A stretch of DNA of 52,567 nt from JAKLKS01 sp964370855. Its GTDB lineage: Bacteria; Planctomycetota; JAJSAM01; JAKLKS01. The translations under genes were made by a program, and so were the position numbers. The stretch lies in the NCBI GenBank assembly GCA_964370855.1, contig CAYJMF010000019.1, forward strand, positions 1 through 52,567. Reading direction: 5' to 3'. A model generated the notes under the pieces. It searched no databases. It worked only from the letters and a program-made list of their open reading frames with translations, and was not told where the DNA came from. Below are positions 25,771-34,498 of the stretch, in pieces; the first letter of the stretch is position 1, and each line of letters begins with the position of its first letter.

Positions 25771-26879
25771 ACCAGGTTCCCGAGGAACTTCACCGCCGGG
25801 GAGACGTGGATCCCCGCGGGGGTGACGTACTCCTTCGTCCCGGTCCCGTGGATCTGCCAGGCCTCCGCCTCCGGGAACCGCTCGTGGAGGTAGCGCAGGC
25901 CCCCGTCCACCTCCCCCTCGCTCCACTTCGTCTCGACGAGGAGGATCGGCTTCTTCCCCTCCATGACGACGAAGTCCACCTCGCGGCCGTCCATGTCGCG
26001 GAAGTACCGGAGCTCCAGGTCCCTCCCCTTCGCGTCCTGCTCCCAGTGGACCCACTTGAGGAGGTGGCCCGCGACGAGGTTCTCGAAGCGCGGGCCTTCA
26101 CCGGGGATCGCCGTGCCGTCGAAGTGGTAGTGCTTGGGCATCTTCCGCACCGCCCGAAGCCGGGGGGGGCCGAAGGGAGGGACGCGGAAGAGGTAGTAGA
26201 GCCGCTCGAGGATCCCCACCCAGCGCTCGACGGTCCGGTGGGAGACTCGCAGCTCCTCGCGCAGCGCGTTGACGGAGAGCGGGGAACCGACCCGCTCGGG
26301 GAGCGAGAGGGCGAGGAGCTCGAGCCGCCCTAGGTCGTCCACCCGCTCGAGGTCCCGGACCTCCTCCCGCAGGATGAGGGAGCGGTGCTGGCGGGACCAG
26401 CGCCGCGCCTCGGTCACGGAGCCGCCGAGGAAGGGCTCGGGGAACCCGCCGAGCTCGAGGAGGGAGCGGAGGTCGTCCTCCGTCTTCATGCCGAGTTCCG
26501 CGACGGACAGGGGGTGCATGCGCAGGAGGTGGTAGCGCCCCTGGAGGGAGTCCCCCCCGAACCGGTAGAGGTCGAGCCGCGCGCTGCCGGTGACGAGGAT
26601 GCGGCGGCCCCGGCTGCGGCCGTCCCAGAGCCCCTTGAGGAGGTTCCGCCAGCCGCGGTGGCGGTGGATCTCGTCGAGGACCCACAGGGGCCGGTCCGGC
26701 ATCTCGCCGCGGAGGATCCGCTCCCGGTGCTCCGGGACGTCCCAGTCGAGGTAGCCGTTCCCCGGCAGGGAGCGGGCCATGGTGGTCTTGCCGACCTGGC
26801 GCGGGCCGGCGACGAAGACCATCCGGCGGCGGAGGTCGGCGAGCACCTGCGGGCGGAGGTAGCGGGGCCGCGGGGGCAT
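25767..26879 (-). CDS. AAA ATPase of the DUF4143 family (first)
   Basis: The product is 370 residues from ATG 26879. Walker A is VAGPRQVGKTTMAR (near residue 25) and Walker B is PLWVLDEIH; a winged-helix-like stretch (VNALREELRVSHRTVERWV) precedes the DUF4143 region. The C-terminal part has a nuclease-like core (DGREVDFVVMEGKKPILLVETKW, residues D...E-K type). Family members are stand-alone ATPases of unknown role found in accessory DNA. No ribosome site is evident; the upstream 70 bases hold a striking A/T palindrome. It ends convergently in the haem operon. Confidence 0.85.
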   Translation of the reverse strand: MPPRPRYLRPQVLADLRRRMVFVAGPRQVGKTTMARSLPGNGYLDWDVPEHRERILRGEMPDRPLWVLDEIHRHRGWRNLLKGLWDGRSRGRRILVTGSARLDLYRFGGDSLQGRYHLLRMHPLSVAELGMKTEDDLRSLLELGGFPEPFLGGSVTEARRWSRQHRSLILREEVRDLERVDDLGRLELLALSLPERVGSPLSVNALREELRVSHRTVERWVGILERLYYLFRVPPFGPPRLRAVRKMPKHYHFDGTAIPGEGPRFENLVAGHLLKWVHWEQDAKGRDLELRYFRDMDGREVDFVVMEGKKPILLVETKWSEGEVDGGLRYLHERFPEAEAWQIHGTGTKEYVTPAGIHVSPAVKFLGNLV

Positions 26880-26908
26880 GGACGGAGGGTACGGGGAATT
26901 TCGCAGGT

Positions 26909-26953
26909 ACGCAAAAAAACATGCGTGTTTTTTTGCAGAGACGCAAAAAAACA
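26909..26953. promoter_or_regulatory. A/T-rich operator-like repeats upstream of the first DUF4143 gene
   Basis: The 13-mer ACGCAAAAAAACA occurs at 26909-26921 and again at 26941-26953. Its inverse TGTTTTTTTGC occupies 26926-26936, giving an 11-bp perfect palindrome around TGCG. This is isolated A/T-rich DNA in a GC-rich genome, 30-75 bases before the ATPase start, so a promoter with bound repressor is plausible. It is also 87 bases before the plus-strand gene at 27040. Confidence 0.55.
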
Positions 26954-27039
26954 CGGTCCTGGGGCGGGGCCCGGCCGTCAGGCGGGAGACGCTCGGGAGG
27001 GGCGGACTCCGGGGGTAGGATGCTGGGGGAGGGGTCCCC

Positions 27040-28890
27040 ATGGCACGCCGCCGCAAACCGCTGCTCCTCGTCTCTCTGGCGATCCTGTTCCTCGGGGCGG
27101 GGACGGCGGCGACGCTTCTCCTGCGGCCCGGGGGGCCGCTGGCGGGTTCCTCCGCGGGGACGGGCGATCCCGGCCCCCTGACGGTTCTCGTCCCTCCCGC
27201 GGGCATGGCGGCCCCGGAATCCCTCCGGCCGGCCACGCTCACGGTGCGCGTCCTCCGCGAACCCGGGGGTGCGCCGGTCCCCGGGGCGCGGGTGACGGTC
27301 TCCCAGGCCCGGGCGACGGGGCTCACCGTCGCCGACGCCGAGGGGAGGGCCGTGGTCAAGGGCCTCGTCGAGGGGAAGGCCGCGGTGCGCGCCGAGGCCG
27401 ACGGGCTCGATGGCCCGGCGGCGTTGACGGCGCTGCGGCCCGGGGACAACGGCCCCATGCAGGTCCGCCTCTCCGCGGCCGTCGCCGTCGCCGAAACCGG
27501 CTCGCTCAGGGTGAAATGGACCGGCCCCGACGCCGGCGGCAACTGGACCGCGCGGGTGGTCCGGATCCCCCGTTCCCCGGGGTCCGACGGGAGCAAGAGC
27601 ACCCGGGGCCGCCCGCCCGACGGATTCGGCTTCGGGCCCTTGCCCCCGGGCCGCTACGAGGTGACCCTCTCCTGCCCCGCGGGCACCGGCGAGGCCGAGG
27701 TGGAGGTCCTGCCCGGGGTCACGACGGAGGTGGAGATCGGCCCCCTCCTCCCGGGGGATCCGCGGGAAGGACCGGTCCTGGCGGGGGAGGTCGTGGACGG
27801 GGCGGGTGTGCCCGTGGCCGGCGCCAGTCTGATGGTGCTCACGGCGGGACCCCAGGGGTTCCGGCGCGAGTTCCTCGCGATGATCTCCTCCTTCACCACG
27901 GACGCGGCCGGCCGCTTCCGCATCCGCGTGGCCGAGCCCGGCCCCTTCTGGATCCGCGCCAACGCCCGCGGCTTCGCCGCCGGCGCGGCGGGCCCCTTCA
28001 CGCCGTCCGTCGAGGGGATCCGCGTCCTCCTCGACGTCACCGGCGCTGTGGAGGGGCGGCTCCTCTCCCCGCCGGGAACGGGGGCGTCGGCGATCCTCAG
28101 GCTCGGAATCCACTTCGATCCGGAACCCGGGGCCGCGGCGGCGGCCGTGGTGTGGGAGCCGGAGCACCGCGTCACCACCGGTTTCCGCGACGGGCGCTTC
28201 CTCCTCAAGGACCTGCCCCCGGGACGCGGCTCGCTGTTCGGTTCCGTGGACGGGCGGCCCTTCGGGCCCGTGGATGTGACCATCCGCGCGGGGGAGGTGG
28301 CCGACATCGGCACCATCGAGGTGGCGGCGCCGCGCAGCATCCGGGGCCGCGTGAAGGACGGGACCGGCGCGCCCCTCGCCGGAGTCTACGTGCAGGTCGA
28401 GGGAGAATTCTCCGGCCTGCCCGCGGCAATCTCCGCGCCGGACGGAAGTTTCCTGCTCGAGGGTGTGTCGGCCGGCGAAGTGCGCCTCAGCGTGTTGCCT
28501 TCCCCCGCTCGCGAGGCCCCGGGAGGGGGGCCGGGGCTGCGCAGGCCGACCATGGTTTCGGAAAGAGTGAAGTTCTGCGTCGTCGTAACCACCGTCATCG
28601 TCCCCGCGGGCGGGGATTGCGAAATCGCGGACATCGTCCTCCCGGGCCCCGGCGAGGTCCAGGGCCACGCCTTCGACGCCGCCGGCCGTCCCGCGATGGC
28701 GGCCCGGGTCCTGACCTCCGGAGGCGACGGCGTCTTCACCGACTCCCGCGGGGCGTTCTCCCTCCGAATCGCCGCCGGCGAGCACGAACTTCGCCTCCTC
28801 TTCCCCGGAAGCACCGCCCCCGCGGCCGTCGCGACGGTCGTCGTGCCCGAGGGGGGGAGCGTCACGGTGGACTTGCGGGCGGAGCGGTAG
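27040..28890 (+). CDS. Membrane-anchored carboxypeptidase-regulatory-like protein CR1
   Basis: The product is 616 residues. A basic start (MARRRK) and one hydrophobic helix (about residues 7-28) act as anchor or uncleaved signal. The rest is a string of beta-sandwich modules with the motif G-x-V-x-D-x-x-G-x-P-V-x-G-A (e.g. GEVVDGAGVPVAGAS, GRVKDGTGAPLAGVY), typical of carboxypeptidase regulatory-like domains. It is a close paralogue of the next gene (29160-31628) but lacks about 200 residues that the other has near residue 150. TAGGAT at 27016-27021 may be the -10 box and GGGAGGGG at 27027-27034 the ribosome site. Function is unknown; a surface or periplasmic binding role is inferred. Confidence 0.8.
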   Translation: MARRRKPLLLVSLAILFLGAGTAATLLLRPGGPLAGSSAGTGDPGPLTVLVPPAGMAAPESLRPATLTVRVLREPGGAPVPGARVTVSQARATGLTVADAEGRAVVKGLVEGKAAVRAEADGLDGPAALTALRPGDNGPMQVRLSAAVAVAETGSLRVKWTGPDAGGNWTARVVRIPRSPGSDGSKSTRGRPPDGFGFGPLPPGRYEVTLSCPAGTGEAEVEVLPGVTTEVEIGPLLPGDPREGPVLAGEVVDGAGVPVAGASLMVLTAGPQGFRREFLAMISSFTTDAAGRFRIRVAEPGPFWIRANARGFAAGAAGPFTPSVEGIRVLLDVTGAVEGRLLSPPGTGASAILRLGIHFDPEPGAAAAAVVWEPEHRVTTGFRDGRFLLKDLPPGRGSLFGSVDGRPFGPVDVTIRAGEVADIGTIEVAAPRSIRGRVKDGTGAPLAGVYVQVEGEFSGLPAAISAPDGSFLLEGVSAGEVRLSVLPSPAREAPGGGPGLRRPTMVSERVKFCVVVTTVIVPAGGDCEIADIVLPGPGEVQGHAFDAAGRPAMAARVLTSGGDGVFTDSRGAFSLRIAAGEHELRLLFPGSTAPAAVATVVVPEGGSVTVDLRAER

Positions 28891-28906
28891 GGCGGCGGCG
28901 CCGCGC

Positions 28907-29069
28907 TCAGGGCCGGGAGACCCAGGCGCTCCCGCGCACGTAGAACCGGAGCCTCCGCCGCGCCCACGGGCCGGCGTACTCGACGCCCACCCGGGGCCGG
29001 GCCACGATGCGGACCGGAGGAGGGGGATCCGGCCGGGCGACGAACAGTCCGCTCCCCGGCAGGCTCGCG
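28907..29069 (-). pseudogene. Relic of 3-methyladenine-DNA glycosylase 3' end
   Basis: About 54 codons match the last part of the intact glycosylase at 31645-32247 (e.g. GSGLFVARP, PPVRIVARPRVGVEYAGPWA, LRFYVRGSA, VSRP). Homology stops near 29069. The position relative to CR1 is the same as that of the intact gene relative to CR2, so a segment containing a CR gene plus the end of the glycosylase gene was tandemly duplicated. Confidence 0.85.
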
Positions 29070-29159
29070 GGCCGGGAGGGTCGGGCGTCGCCGGGGCGGC
29101 CTCGAACTCCATACGTTTGGGTCGGGTTCGGTATCCCCCGCATCCAGTATGTTGACGGG

Positions 29160-31628
29160 ATGGCCCGCCGACGGAACCCCCTCCTCCTCGTCTCCCTGGC
29201 GATCCTGTTCCTCGGGGCGGGGACGGCGGCGACGCTTCTCCTGCGGCCCGGGGGGCCGCTGGCGGGTTCCTCCGCGGGGACGGGCGACCCAGGCTCCTCG
29301 AGGGCCCGGGTCCTGCCCGTGGGCATGGCGAATCCCCGGCCCCTCCGGCCGGCCACTCTCTCGGTGCGCGTCCTCCGCGATCCCGGTGGCGCGCCGGTTC
29401 CCGGGGCGCGGGTGACGGTCTCCCAGGCACATGCGGTGGGTGAGGCCCTCGCCGACGCCGGGGGGAAGGCCGAGGTCGGAGGCCTCGTCGAGGGGCAGGC
29501 CGCGGTGCGCGCCGAGGCCGAAGGTCTCGACGGCCCGGCGGCGTTCACGACCCTCCGGCCCGGCGACAACGGCCCCGTGGAGTTGCGTCTCGCCGCGACC
29601 GTCGCCGTCGCCGGCCGCGTCGTCGCCGACGAGGACGGCGCCCCCGTCGCCGGGGCCGCCGTGCTCCTCCGGCGCGACACCGACACCGGTGTCGGGGATG
29701 CCCGCTTCGGCATGGTGGGGGGGCGTTCCCCCCTCGCCGCGACCACGGCGGCGGACGGGACCTTCTCCTTCCCCGCCGGCGGCGCCGGGGCGCGGGTGGA
29801 GGCCCACGCCCGCGGCTTCATGAAATCGGCGGTCCCCGTGGAGGAGGGCGTCGCGGTGGAGGTCCGCCTCCTCCGCGGCGCCCGGATCCGGGGCACGGTG
29901 CGCCGGGAGGACGGGAGCCCGGTCGGGGGGGCGCAGGTCTTCGTCGATGGCGGCTCCTGGATGCAGACCCCCATCCTCATCGACGGGGGGAGCGCCCGCG
30001 TCCGTGCCGGCCCCGCCATCGTCTTCCCCGGGAACCTCACCCGGCGATCCGCGACGACGGGCCCCGACGGCGCCTACGTGCTGGAGGGGCAGCCGCGCGG
30101 CGCCGTCGTGCAGCTCTCCGCTCGGGGGAACGGCCTCCTCCCCGCGGGAGGCCCCGTCGAGGTCGGGGTCCCCTCCGACGGGAGCGACGCCGTCGTCGAT
30201 CTCGTCGTCGCCGAGGCCGGCTCTCTCCGTGTGCGGGGGACCGGGCCGGACGCAGGCGGCGGCTGGTACGCGCGGGTGGTCCGGCTCCCCCGCTCCCCCG
30301 GCCCCGAGTGGAACCAGAGCACCCGCGGTCACCCGCCCGGCGGCTTCGCCTTCGGCCCCATGCCCCCGGGCCGCTACGAGGTGACCCTCTCCTGCTCCGC
30401 GGGCACCGGCGAGGCCGAGGTGGTGGTCCTCCCGGGGGTCACGACGGAGGTGGAGATCGGCCCCCTCCTCCCTGGGGATCCGCGGGAGGGGCCGGTCCTG
30501 GCGGGAGAGGTCGTGGACGGGGCGGGGGTGCCGGTGGCCGGCGCCCGGGTGGCGGTGCTCGCGGCGGGAGGGACGGAGTTCCGGAGCGCCACCCTCGCGA
30601 AGATCTCCTCCTTCACCACCGACGCGGCCGGCCGCTTCCGCCTCCGCGTCGCCGAGCCCGGCCCCTTCTGGATCCGCGCCACCGCCCGCGGCTTCGCCCC
30701 CGGCGCGGCGGGCCCGTTCACGCCCACCACCGAGGGGATCCGCATCCCCCTCGAGGCCCCCGGCGCGGTGGAGGGGAGGATCCTCCTCCCTCCGGGCACG
30801 GGGGCGTCGGCGACCCTCGCGCTCGGATTCCACTTCGACCCGGAACCCGGGGCCGCGGCGGCGGCCGTGGCCGGGGAGCCGGCGCATCGCGCCACCACCG
30901 GTCTCCGCGACGGCCGGTTCCTCCTCCAGGGCCTGCCCCCGGGGCGTGGCTCCCTGGTCGGCTCCGTGGACGGGATCCCATTCGGGCCCTTCGAGGTGAC
31001 CGTCCGCGCCGGGGAGGTGGCCGACGTCGGCACCCTCGAGGTGGCGGTCCCGCGCAGCATCCGGGGCCGCGTGAAGGACGGGACCGGCGCGCCCCTCGCC
31101 GGCGCCTTCGTGCGGGTCGAGGGGGAGCTCCCCGGACTGCCCTTCGCGTCCTCCGCGCAGGACGGGAGCTTCCTGCTGAGGGGGGTGTCCACCGGCGAGG
31201 TGCGCCTCCGCGCGATCCGGTCTCCCGCTCCCGCGGTCCCGAGCGAAGCCATCGGAGGACCGGGACTGCGCGGGCGGATCACGATGTTGGGAGGGGTGAC
31301 GCTCGGCGAGAGCGTCCCCATCCGCATCGTCGTTACCGTCCCCGCGGGCGGGGACTGCGAGATCGCCGACATCATCCTCCCGGGCCCCGGCGAGGTCACC
31401 GGCCACGCCTTCGACGCCGCCGGCCGTCCCGCGACGGCGGCCCGCGTCATGACCGCCGCTGGCGACGGCTCCTTCACCGATGCCCGCGGAGCGTTCTCCC
31501 TCCGGGTCGCCGCCGGCGAGCACGAACTCCGCCTCCTCTTCCCCGGAAGCACCGCGCCGTCGGCCGTCGCGACCGTCATCGTGCCCGAGGGGGGGACCGT
31601 CACGGTGGATCTGCGCGCGGAGCGGTAG
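29160..31628 (+). CDS. Membrane-anchored carboxypeptidase-regulatory-like protein CR2
   Basis: The product is 822 residues from ATG 29160; an upstream in-frame start at 29007 would run through the glycosylase relic and is rejected. The N-terminal anchor is nearly identical to that of CR1. Repeated modules carry GRVVADEDGAPVAGA, GTVRREDGSPVGGA, GEVVDGAGVPVAGAR and GRVKDGTGAPLAGAF. TATGTT at 29148-29153, only six bases before the ATG, would make the transcript leaderless. It is the longer sister of CR1 and converges on the glycosylase gene. Confidence 0.8.
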   Translation: MARRRNPLLLVSLAILFLGAGTAATLLLRPGGPLAGSSAGTGDPGSSRARVLPVGMANPRPLRPATLSVRVLRDPGGAPVPGARVTVSQAHAVGEALADAGGKAEVGGLVEGQAAVRAEAEGLDGPAAFTTLRPGDNGPVELRLAATVAVAGRVVADEDGAPVAGAAVLLRRDTDTGVGDARFGMVGGRSPLAATTAADGTFSFPAGGAGARVEAHARGFMKSAVPVEEGVAVEVRLLRGARIRGTVRREDGSPVGGAQVFVDGGSWMQTPILIDGGSARVRAGPAIVFPGNLTRRSATTGPDGAYVLEGQPRGAVVQLSARGNGLLPAGGPVEVGVPSDGSDAVVDLVVAEAGSLRVRGTGPDAGGGWYARVVRLPRSPGPEWNQSTRGHPPGGFAFGPMPPGRYEVTLSCSAGTGEAEVVVLPGVTTEVEIGPLLPGDPREGPVLAGEVVDGAGVPVAGARVAVLAAGGTEFRSATLAKISSFTTDAAGRFRLRVAEPGPFWIRATARGFAPGAAGPFTPTTEGIRIPLEAPGAVEGRILLPPGTGASATLALGFHFDPEPGAAAAAVAGEPAHRATTGLRDGRFLLQGLPPGRGSLVGSVDGIPFGPFEVTVRAGEVADVGTLEVAVPRSIRGRVKDGTGAPLAGAFVRVEGELPGLPFASSAQDGSFLLRGVSTGEVRLRAIRSPAPAVPSEAIGGPGLRGRITMLGGVTLGESVPIRIVVTVPAGGDCEIADIILPGPGEVTGHAFDAAGRPATAARVMTAAGDGSFTDARGAFSLRVAAGEHELRLLFPGSTAPSAVATVIVPEGGTVTVDLRAER

Positions 31629-31644
31629 GTCGGCGGCGCCGCGC

Positions 31645-32247
31645 TCAGGGCCGGGAGACGCAGGCGCTCCCGCGCACGTAGAACCGGAGAAGCCGCCGCG
31701 CCCACGGGCCGGCGTACTCGACGCCCACCCGGGGCCGGGCCACGATGCGGACGGGAGGAGCGGACTCCGGCCGGGCGACGAACAGCCCGCTCCCGAGCAG
31801 ACTCGCGCCGTCCAGCGCCCGGGTGATTTCCATCGCCCGGCAGAGGAGCCCGGGGCCGCAGGTCCGCCCCTCGCAGCCGGCCACGGGCTCGACGGCGCGG
31901 AGGAGGACCGCGGCCCCCGCGCCCCCTCCGCCCGTCACCACGTTCATGCAGTGGTGGACCCCGTAGATCACGTAGACGTAGGCGCGCCCCGCCTCCCCGA
32001 ACATCGACGCGTTCCGCGGGGTCGGCCCGCGGGAGGAGTGGGAGGCCCGGTCGTGGGGGCCGAGGTAGGCCTCCGTCTCGACGATCCTCCCGATGCGGGT
32101 CCGCCCGCCGGTCTCGTGAACGAGGAGGAGCCCGAGGAGGTCGCGGGCGACGGCGTCGGCCTCCCGCTCGTAGAAGGAGAGGGGGAGGGGGGGAAGCTCG
32201 GTCGGCTCCATTCCCGGCCTCCCGTCGCCCGGATTCACGCTCGTCAT
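31645..32247 (-). CDS. mpg: DNA-3-methyladenine glycosylase (AAG/MPG type)
   Basis: The product is 200 residues, normal for the family. It removes alkylated purines to start base-excision repair. Motifs are ARDLLGLLLVHE, IVETEAYLGPHDRASHSSRGPTPRN (catalytic Glu in ETEAY), GRAYVYVIYGVHHCMNVV, AVLLRAVEP and the C-terminal RFYVRGSACVS. ATG 32247 is divergent from the SEC-C gene. Its 3' end is duplicated as a relic at 28907-29069. Confidence 0.93.
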   Translation of the reverse strand: MTSVNPGDGRPGMEPTELPPLPLSFYEREADAVARDLLGLLLVHETGGRTRIGRIVETEAYLGPHDRASHSSRGPTPRNASMFGEAGRAYVYVIYGVHHCMNVVTGGGGAGAAVLLRAVEPVAGCEGRTCGPGLLCRAMEITRALDGASLLGSGLFVARPESAPPVRIVARPRVGVEYAGPWARRLLRFYVRGSACVSRP

Positions 32248-32290
32248 CCTACCCGCCCCTCCGCATCGCGGTCCCTGCCCCCTCCTCGCC

Positions 32291-32296
32291 TACAAT
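32291..32296 (+). promoter_or_regulatory. TACAAT -10 box before SEC-C gene
   Basis: TACAAT lies 83 bases before the ATG at 32379 in otherwise GC-rich DNA. The same hexamer precedes several genes of this window. I see no convincing -35 box. Confidence 0.45.
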
Positions 32297-32378
32297 CAGG
32301 GGTTCGCGAAGAGTCCGGCGGCCGTCGCCGCCCTCCCGGGGAGGGCGCGCGGTCCGCCGTTCGACGGAAGGGGCGGCC

Positions 32379-32855
<477 letters not shown>

Positions 32856-32859
32856 CCGG

Positions 32860-33252
32860 ATGAACGAGGGGGTCGAGGTCCGACCGAGCCCGCGCCATGG
32901 CACCGGGCTCTTCGCGCGGCGGGCCTTCCGCGCGGGGGAGGCGGTCTACCGCGTCGCGAAGGGGAGGGTGGTGCGCCGCGCGGAGATCGCGGGCCTGACG
33001 GCGGTCGAACGCTGCCACCTGGATCGGATCGGCGTGGACGCCTTCGAGGTGATCGAGCCGCCGGGCTGCGACATCAACCACTCCTGCGCTCCGAACCTCG
33101 AGGAGCGGGATCGCGTCGGGATCGCGCTGCGGGACCTTGCGGCGGGGGAGGAGATCGGCCTCGACTACGACCGCATCGCCTTCCTGGATGCGCCCTTCCC
33201 GTGCCATTGCGGTTCGCCGGAGTGCCGGGGGACCGTGCGGGGGGTGGAGTGA
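32860..33252 (+). CDS. SET domain protein (putative lysine methyltransferase)
   Basis: The product is 130 residues. It opens with GTGLFARRAFRAGEAVY (SET-N), then NHSCAPN, GEEIGLDY with the catalytic Tyr, and a post-SET CHCGSPECRGT zinc motif. Small bacterial SET proteins of this kind are predicted S-adenosylmethionine-dependent protein methyltransferases with unknown targets. Coupling to the SEC-C gene suggests a shared transcript. Confidence 0.9.
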   Translation: MNEGVEVRPSPRHGTGLFARRAFRAGEAVYRVAKGRVVRRAEIAGLTAVERCHLDRIGVDAFEVIEPPGCDINHSCAPNLEERDRVGIALRDLAAGEEIGLDYDRIAFLDAPFPCHCGSPECRGTVRGVE

Positions 33253-33328
33253 GCAATGCGTCCCCACATGGAGGGGCCGTCCTGTGCGAGTGTCCGCGAC
33301 GCCACATGGCGACCAGCCAGCGCATTCC

Positions 33329-33384
33329 TGCCCCAGAGGCAGTGGCAAGTAGTGGAAGAAGTGCCTCCGGAAGACGATGGGGGG
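33329..33384 (+). pseudogene. Decayed copy of SEC-C 3' end
   Basis: The stretch reads C-P-R-G-S-G-K-stop-W-K-K-C-L-R-K-T-M-G in the frame that matches CPCGSGKKWKKCCRKTMG of the intact gene 530 bases upstream. Two cluster Cys are replaced and a Lys codon has become TAG. The DNA identity is high enough to make common origin clear. The rest of the 271-base interval (33253-33523) holds no gene I can recognise. Confidence 0.75.
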
Positions 33385-33407
33385 TGACCGCGGAAAGGTG
33401 GTTCCTC

Positions 33408-33430
33408 CCCTTCGATAGTGGTTCGAAGGG
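33408..33430. other. Hairpin upstream of HATPase gene
   Basis: CCCTTCGA (33408-33415) and TCGAAGGG (33423-33430) form 8-bp perfect arms around a 7-base loop. It lies after the SEC-C relic and about 95 bases before the HATPase start. It may be a terminator or operator. A TAGTAT hexamer at 33470-33475 could be the -10 box of the downstream genes. Confidence 0.4.
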
Positions 33431-33523
33431 ATTCCCCCCTTGATGCAGTCGGCTGTCAGCGGTGCCGGATAGTATCTCCCGCAGACCGAAGCCTGGCCGG
33501 CTCACGGAGGACCCCAGGGCCCG

Positions 33524-33916
33524 ATGCGGATCTTCCTGCCGAACAGCGCGCACCTGTTGAACCTGGGCGCGTTCCTTCGAGGTTGCGAAACGCGGGATCC
33601 CAGTGAGCTTCACGTCGTCTTCCATCCTCGATGGGTCTCGGTCCACCCCGTGGCGATGGCATTGACGGCCTGCGCGGGGGCCACCGTTCGGGCGACGGGT
33701 GGCGCAGTCCACCTGGACATCCCGAATCCCGGGATCGCTTTCGTCCACTACCTGGCACGGATGCGACTCTTCGAGCACCTTGGAGTTCCTCCTCCAAGGG
33801 CAGTCGTCGAGCACGAACCCGCGGGGAGGTTCGTTCCCATCACACAGGTGCGGACCAACGACGACTTGCGGCGGTTCATCACGGACATGATCCCGCTCCT
33901 GCACGATCGCCCGTAG
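33524..33916 (+). CDS. HATPase-family regulator, N-terminal half (gene split by amber codon)
   Basis: The 130 residues (MRIFLPNSAHLLNLGAFLRG... to ...DMIPLLHDRP) correspond to the N-terminal part of a protein that normally continues into a GHKL/HATPase domain. The TAG at 33914-33916 lies in frame with the second half, which resumes as EVGP then VKYVVSELLRN. The region uses codons such as ATA, GAT and AAC more than the neighbours and is lower in GC, suggesting transfer. The downstream partner is a STAS-like protein. Either this is a recent nonsense mutation or the gene has become two. Confidence 0.65.
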   Translation: MRIFLPNSAHLLNLGAFLRGCETRDPSELHVVFHPRWVSVHPVAMALTACAGATVRATGGAVHLDIPNPGIAFVHYLARMRLFEHLGVPPPRAVVEHEPAGRFVPITQVRTNDDLRRFITDMIPLLHDRP

Positions 33917-33928
33917 GAGGTCGGGCCG

Positions 33929-34498
33929 GTGAAGTACGTGGTGAGCGAACTCCTGCGGAACGTCCTCGAGCACTCCGGGTCTCCCACCGGTGCCTTCATC
34001 TGCGCGCAGTACTACCCCGAGAGCAGGAAGGTCGGGCTCGGCGTTGCGGACAGCGGGATCGGCGTTCGCAATGCGCTCTCCCACTTCCACCCCACTCCCG
34101 ACGACGCCTCCGCAATAATCCTGGCCCTGCGTCCCGGGATCACCGGTACCTCCGCCAGATTCGGGGGAGCCGAGAACAATGCCGGGGCGGGTCTCTTCTA
34201 CACCAAGAGCCTTGCCGTCCTGTCCCGGACGCACATGACCATCTCGAGCGGGACCGGCTTCTACAAACTCCTGAAGGACCCTGCCCGGAATCCGATCACG
34301 ATCCGGGACGACTCGCGGGCGGACCGGCATCGGCTGGACAACGACATCCCGCCATGGCAGGGAACGGCCATCGGGATTGACATCGGCGTCCCTCCGCGCA
34401 TCCCCTACAGCAGGGCGATGGTACAAATAGCGAATGCGTTCCAGTTGCACCTCCGAACCCGCAGGAAGAAGCGCCACAGGAAACCGAGGTTCCGATGA
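33929..34498 (+). CDS. HATPase-family regulator, C-terminal half with ATP-binding domain
   Basis: The 189 residues from GTG 33929 contain the ATP-binding N-box (VVSELLRNVLEHS), G1 (VADSGIGV) and a glycine-rich GGAENNAGAGLFYTKSLA typical of GHKL ATPases. AGGAGG at 33915-33920 overlaps the amber codon of the first half and is eight bases from the GTG, so re-initiation is well placed. The C-terminus is Arg/Lys-rich. Such ATPases paired with STAS-like proteins recall anti-sigma-factor switch kinases, but the output is unknown. Its stop overlaps the next ATG (ATGA). Confidence 0.75.
   Translation: MKYVVSELLRNVLEHSGSPTGAFICAQYYPESRKVGLGVADSGIGVRNALSHFHPTPDDASAIILALRPGITGTSARFGGAENNAGAGLFYTKSLAVLSRTHMTISSGTGFYKLLKDPARNPITIRDDSRADRHRLDNDIPPWQGTAIGIDIGVPPRIPYSRAMVQIANAFQLHLRTRRKKRHRKPRFR

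Noticed and set aside
26880..26960. A-tract repeats as a CRISPR-like array
   Set aside because: Only three 11-13 base copies exist, one inverted, with no spacers of constant size.
29007..29159. Upstream in-frame start for CR2
   Set aside because: It would translate the glycosylase relic; the ATG at 29160 begins the same anchor sequence as CR1.
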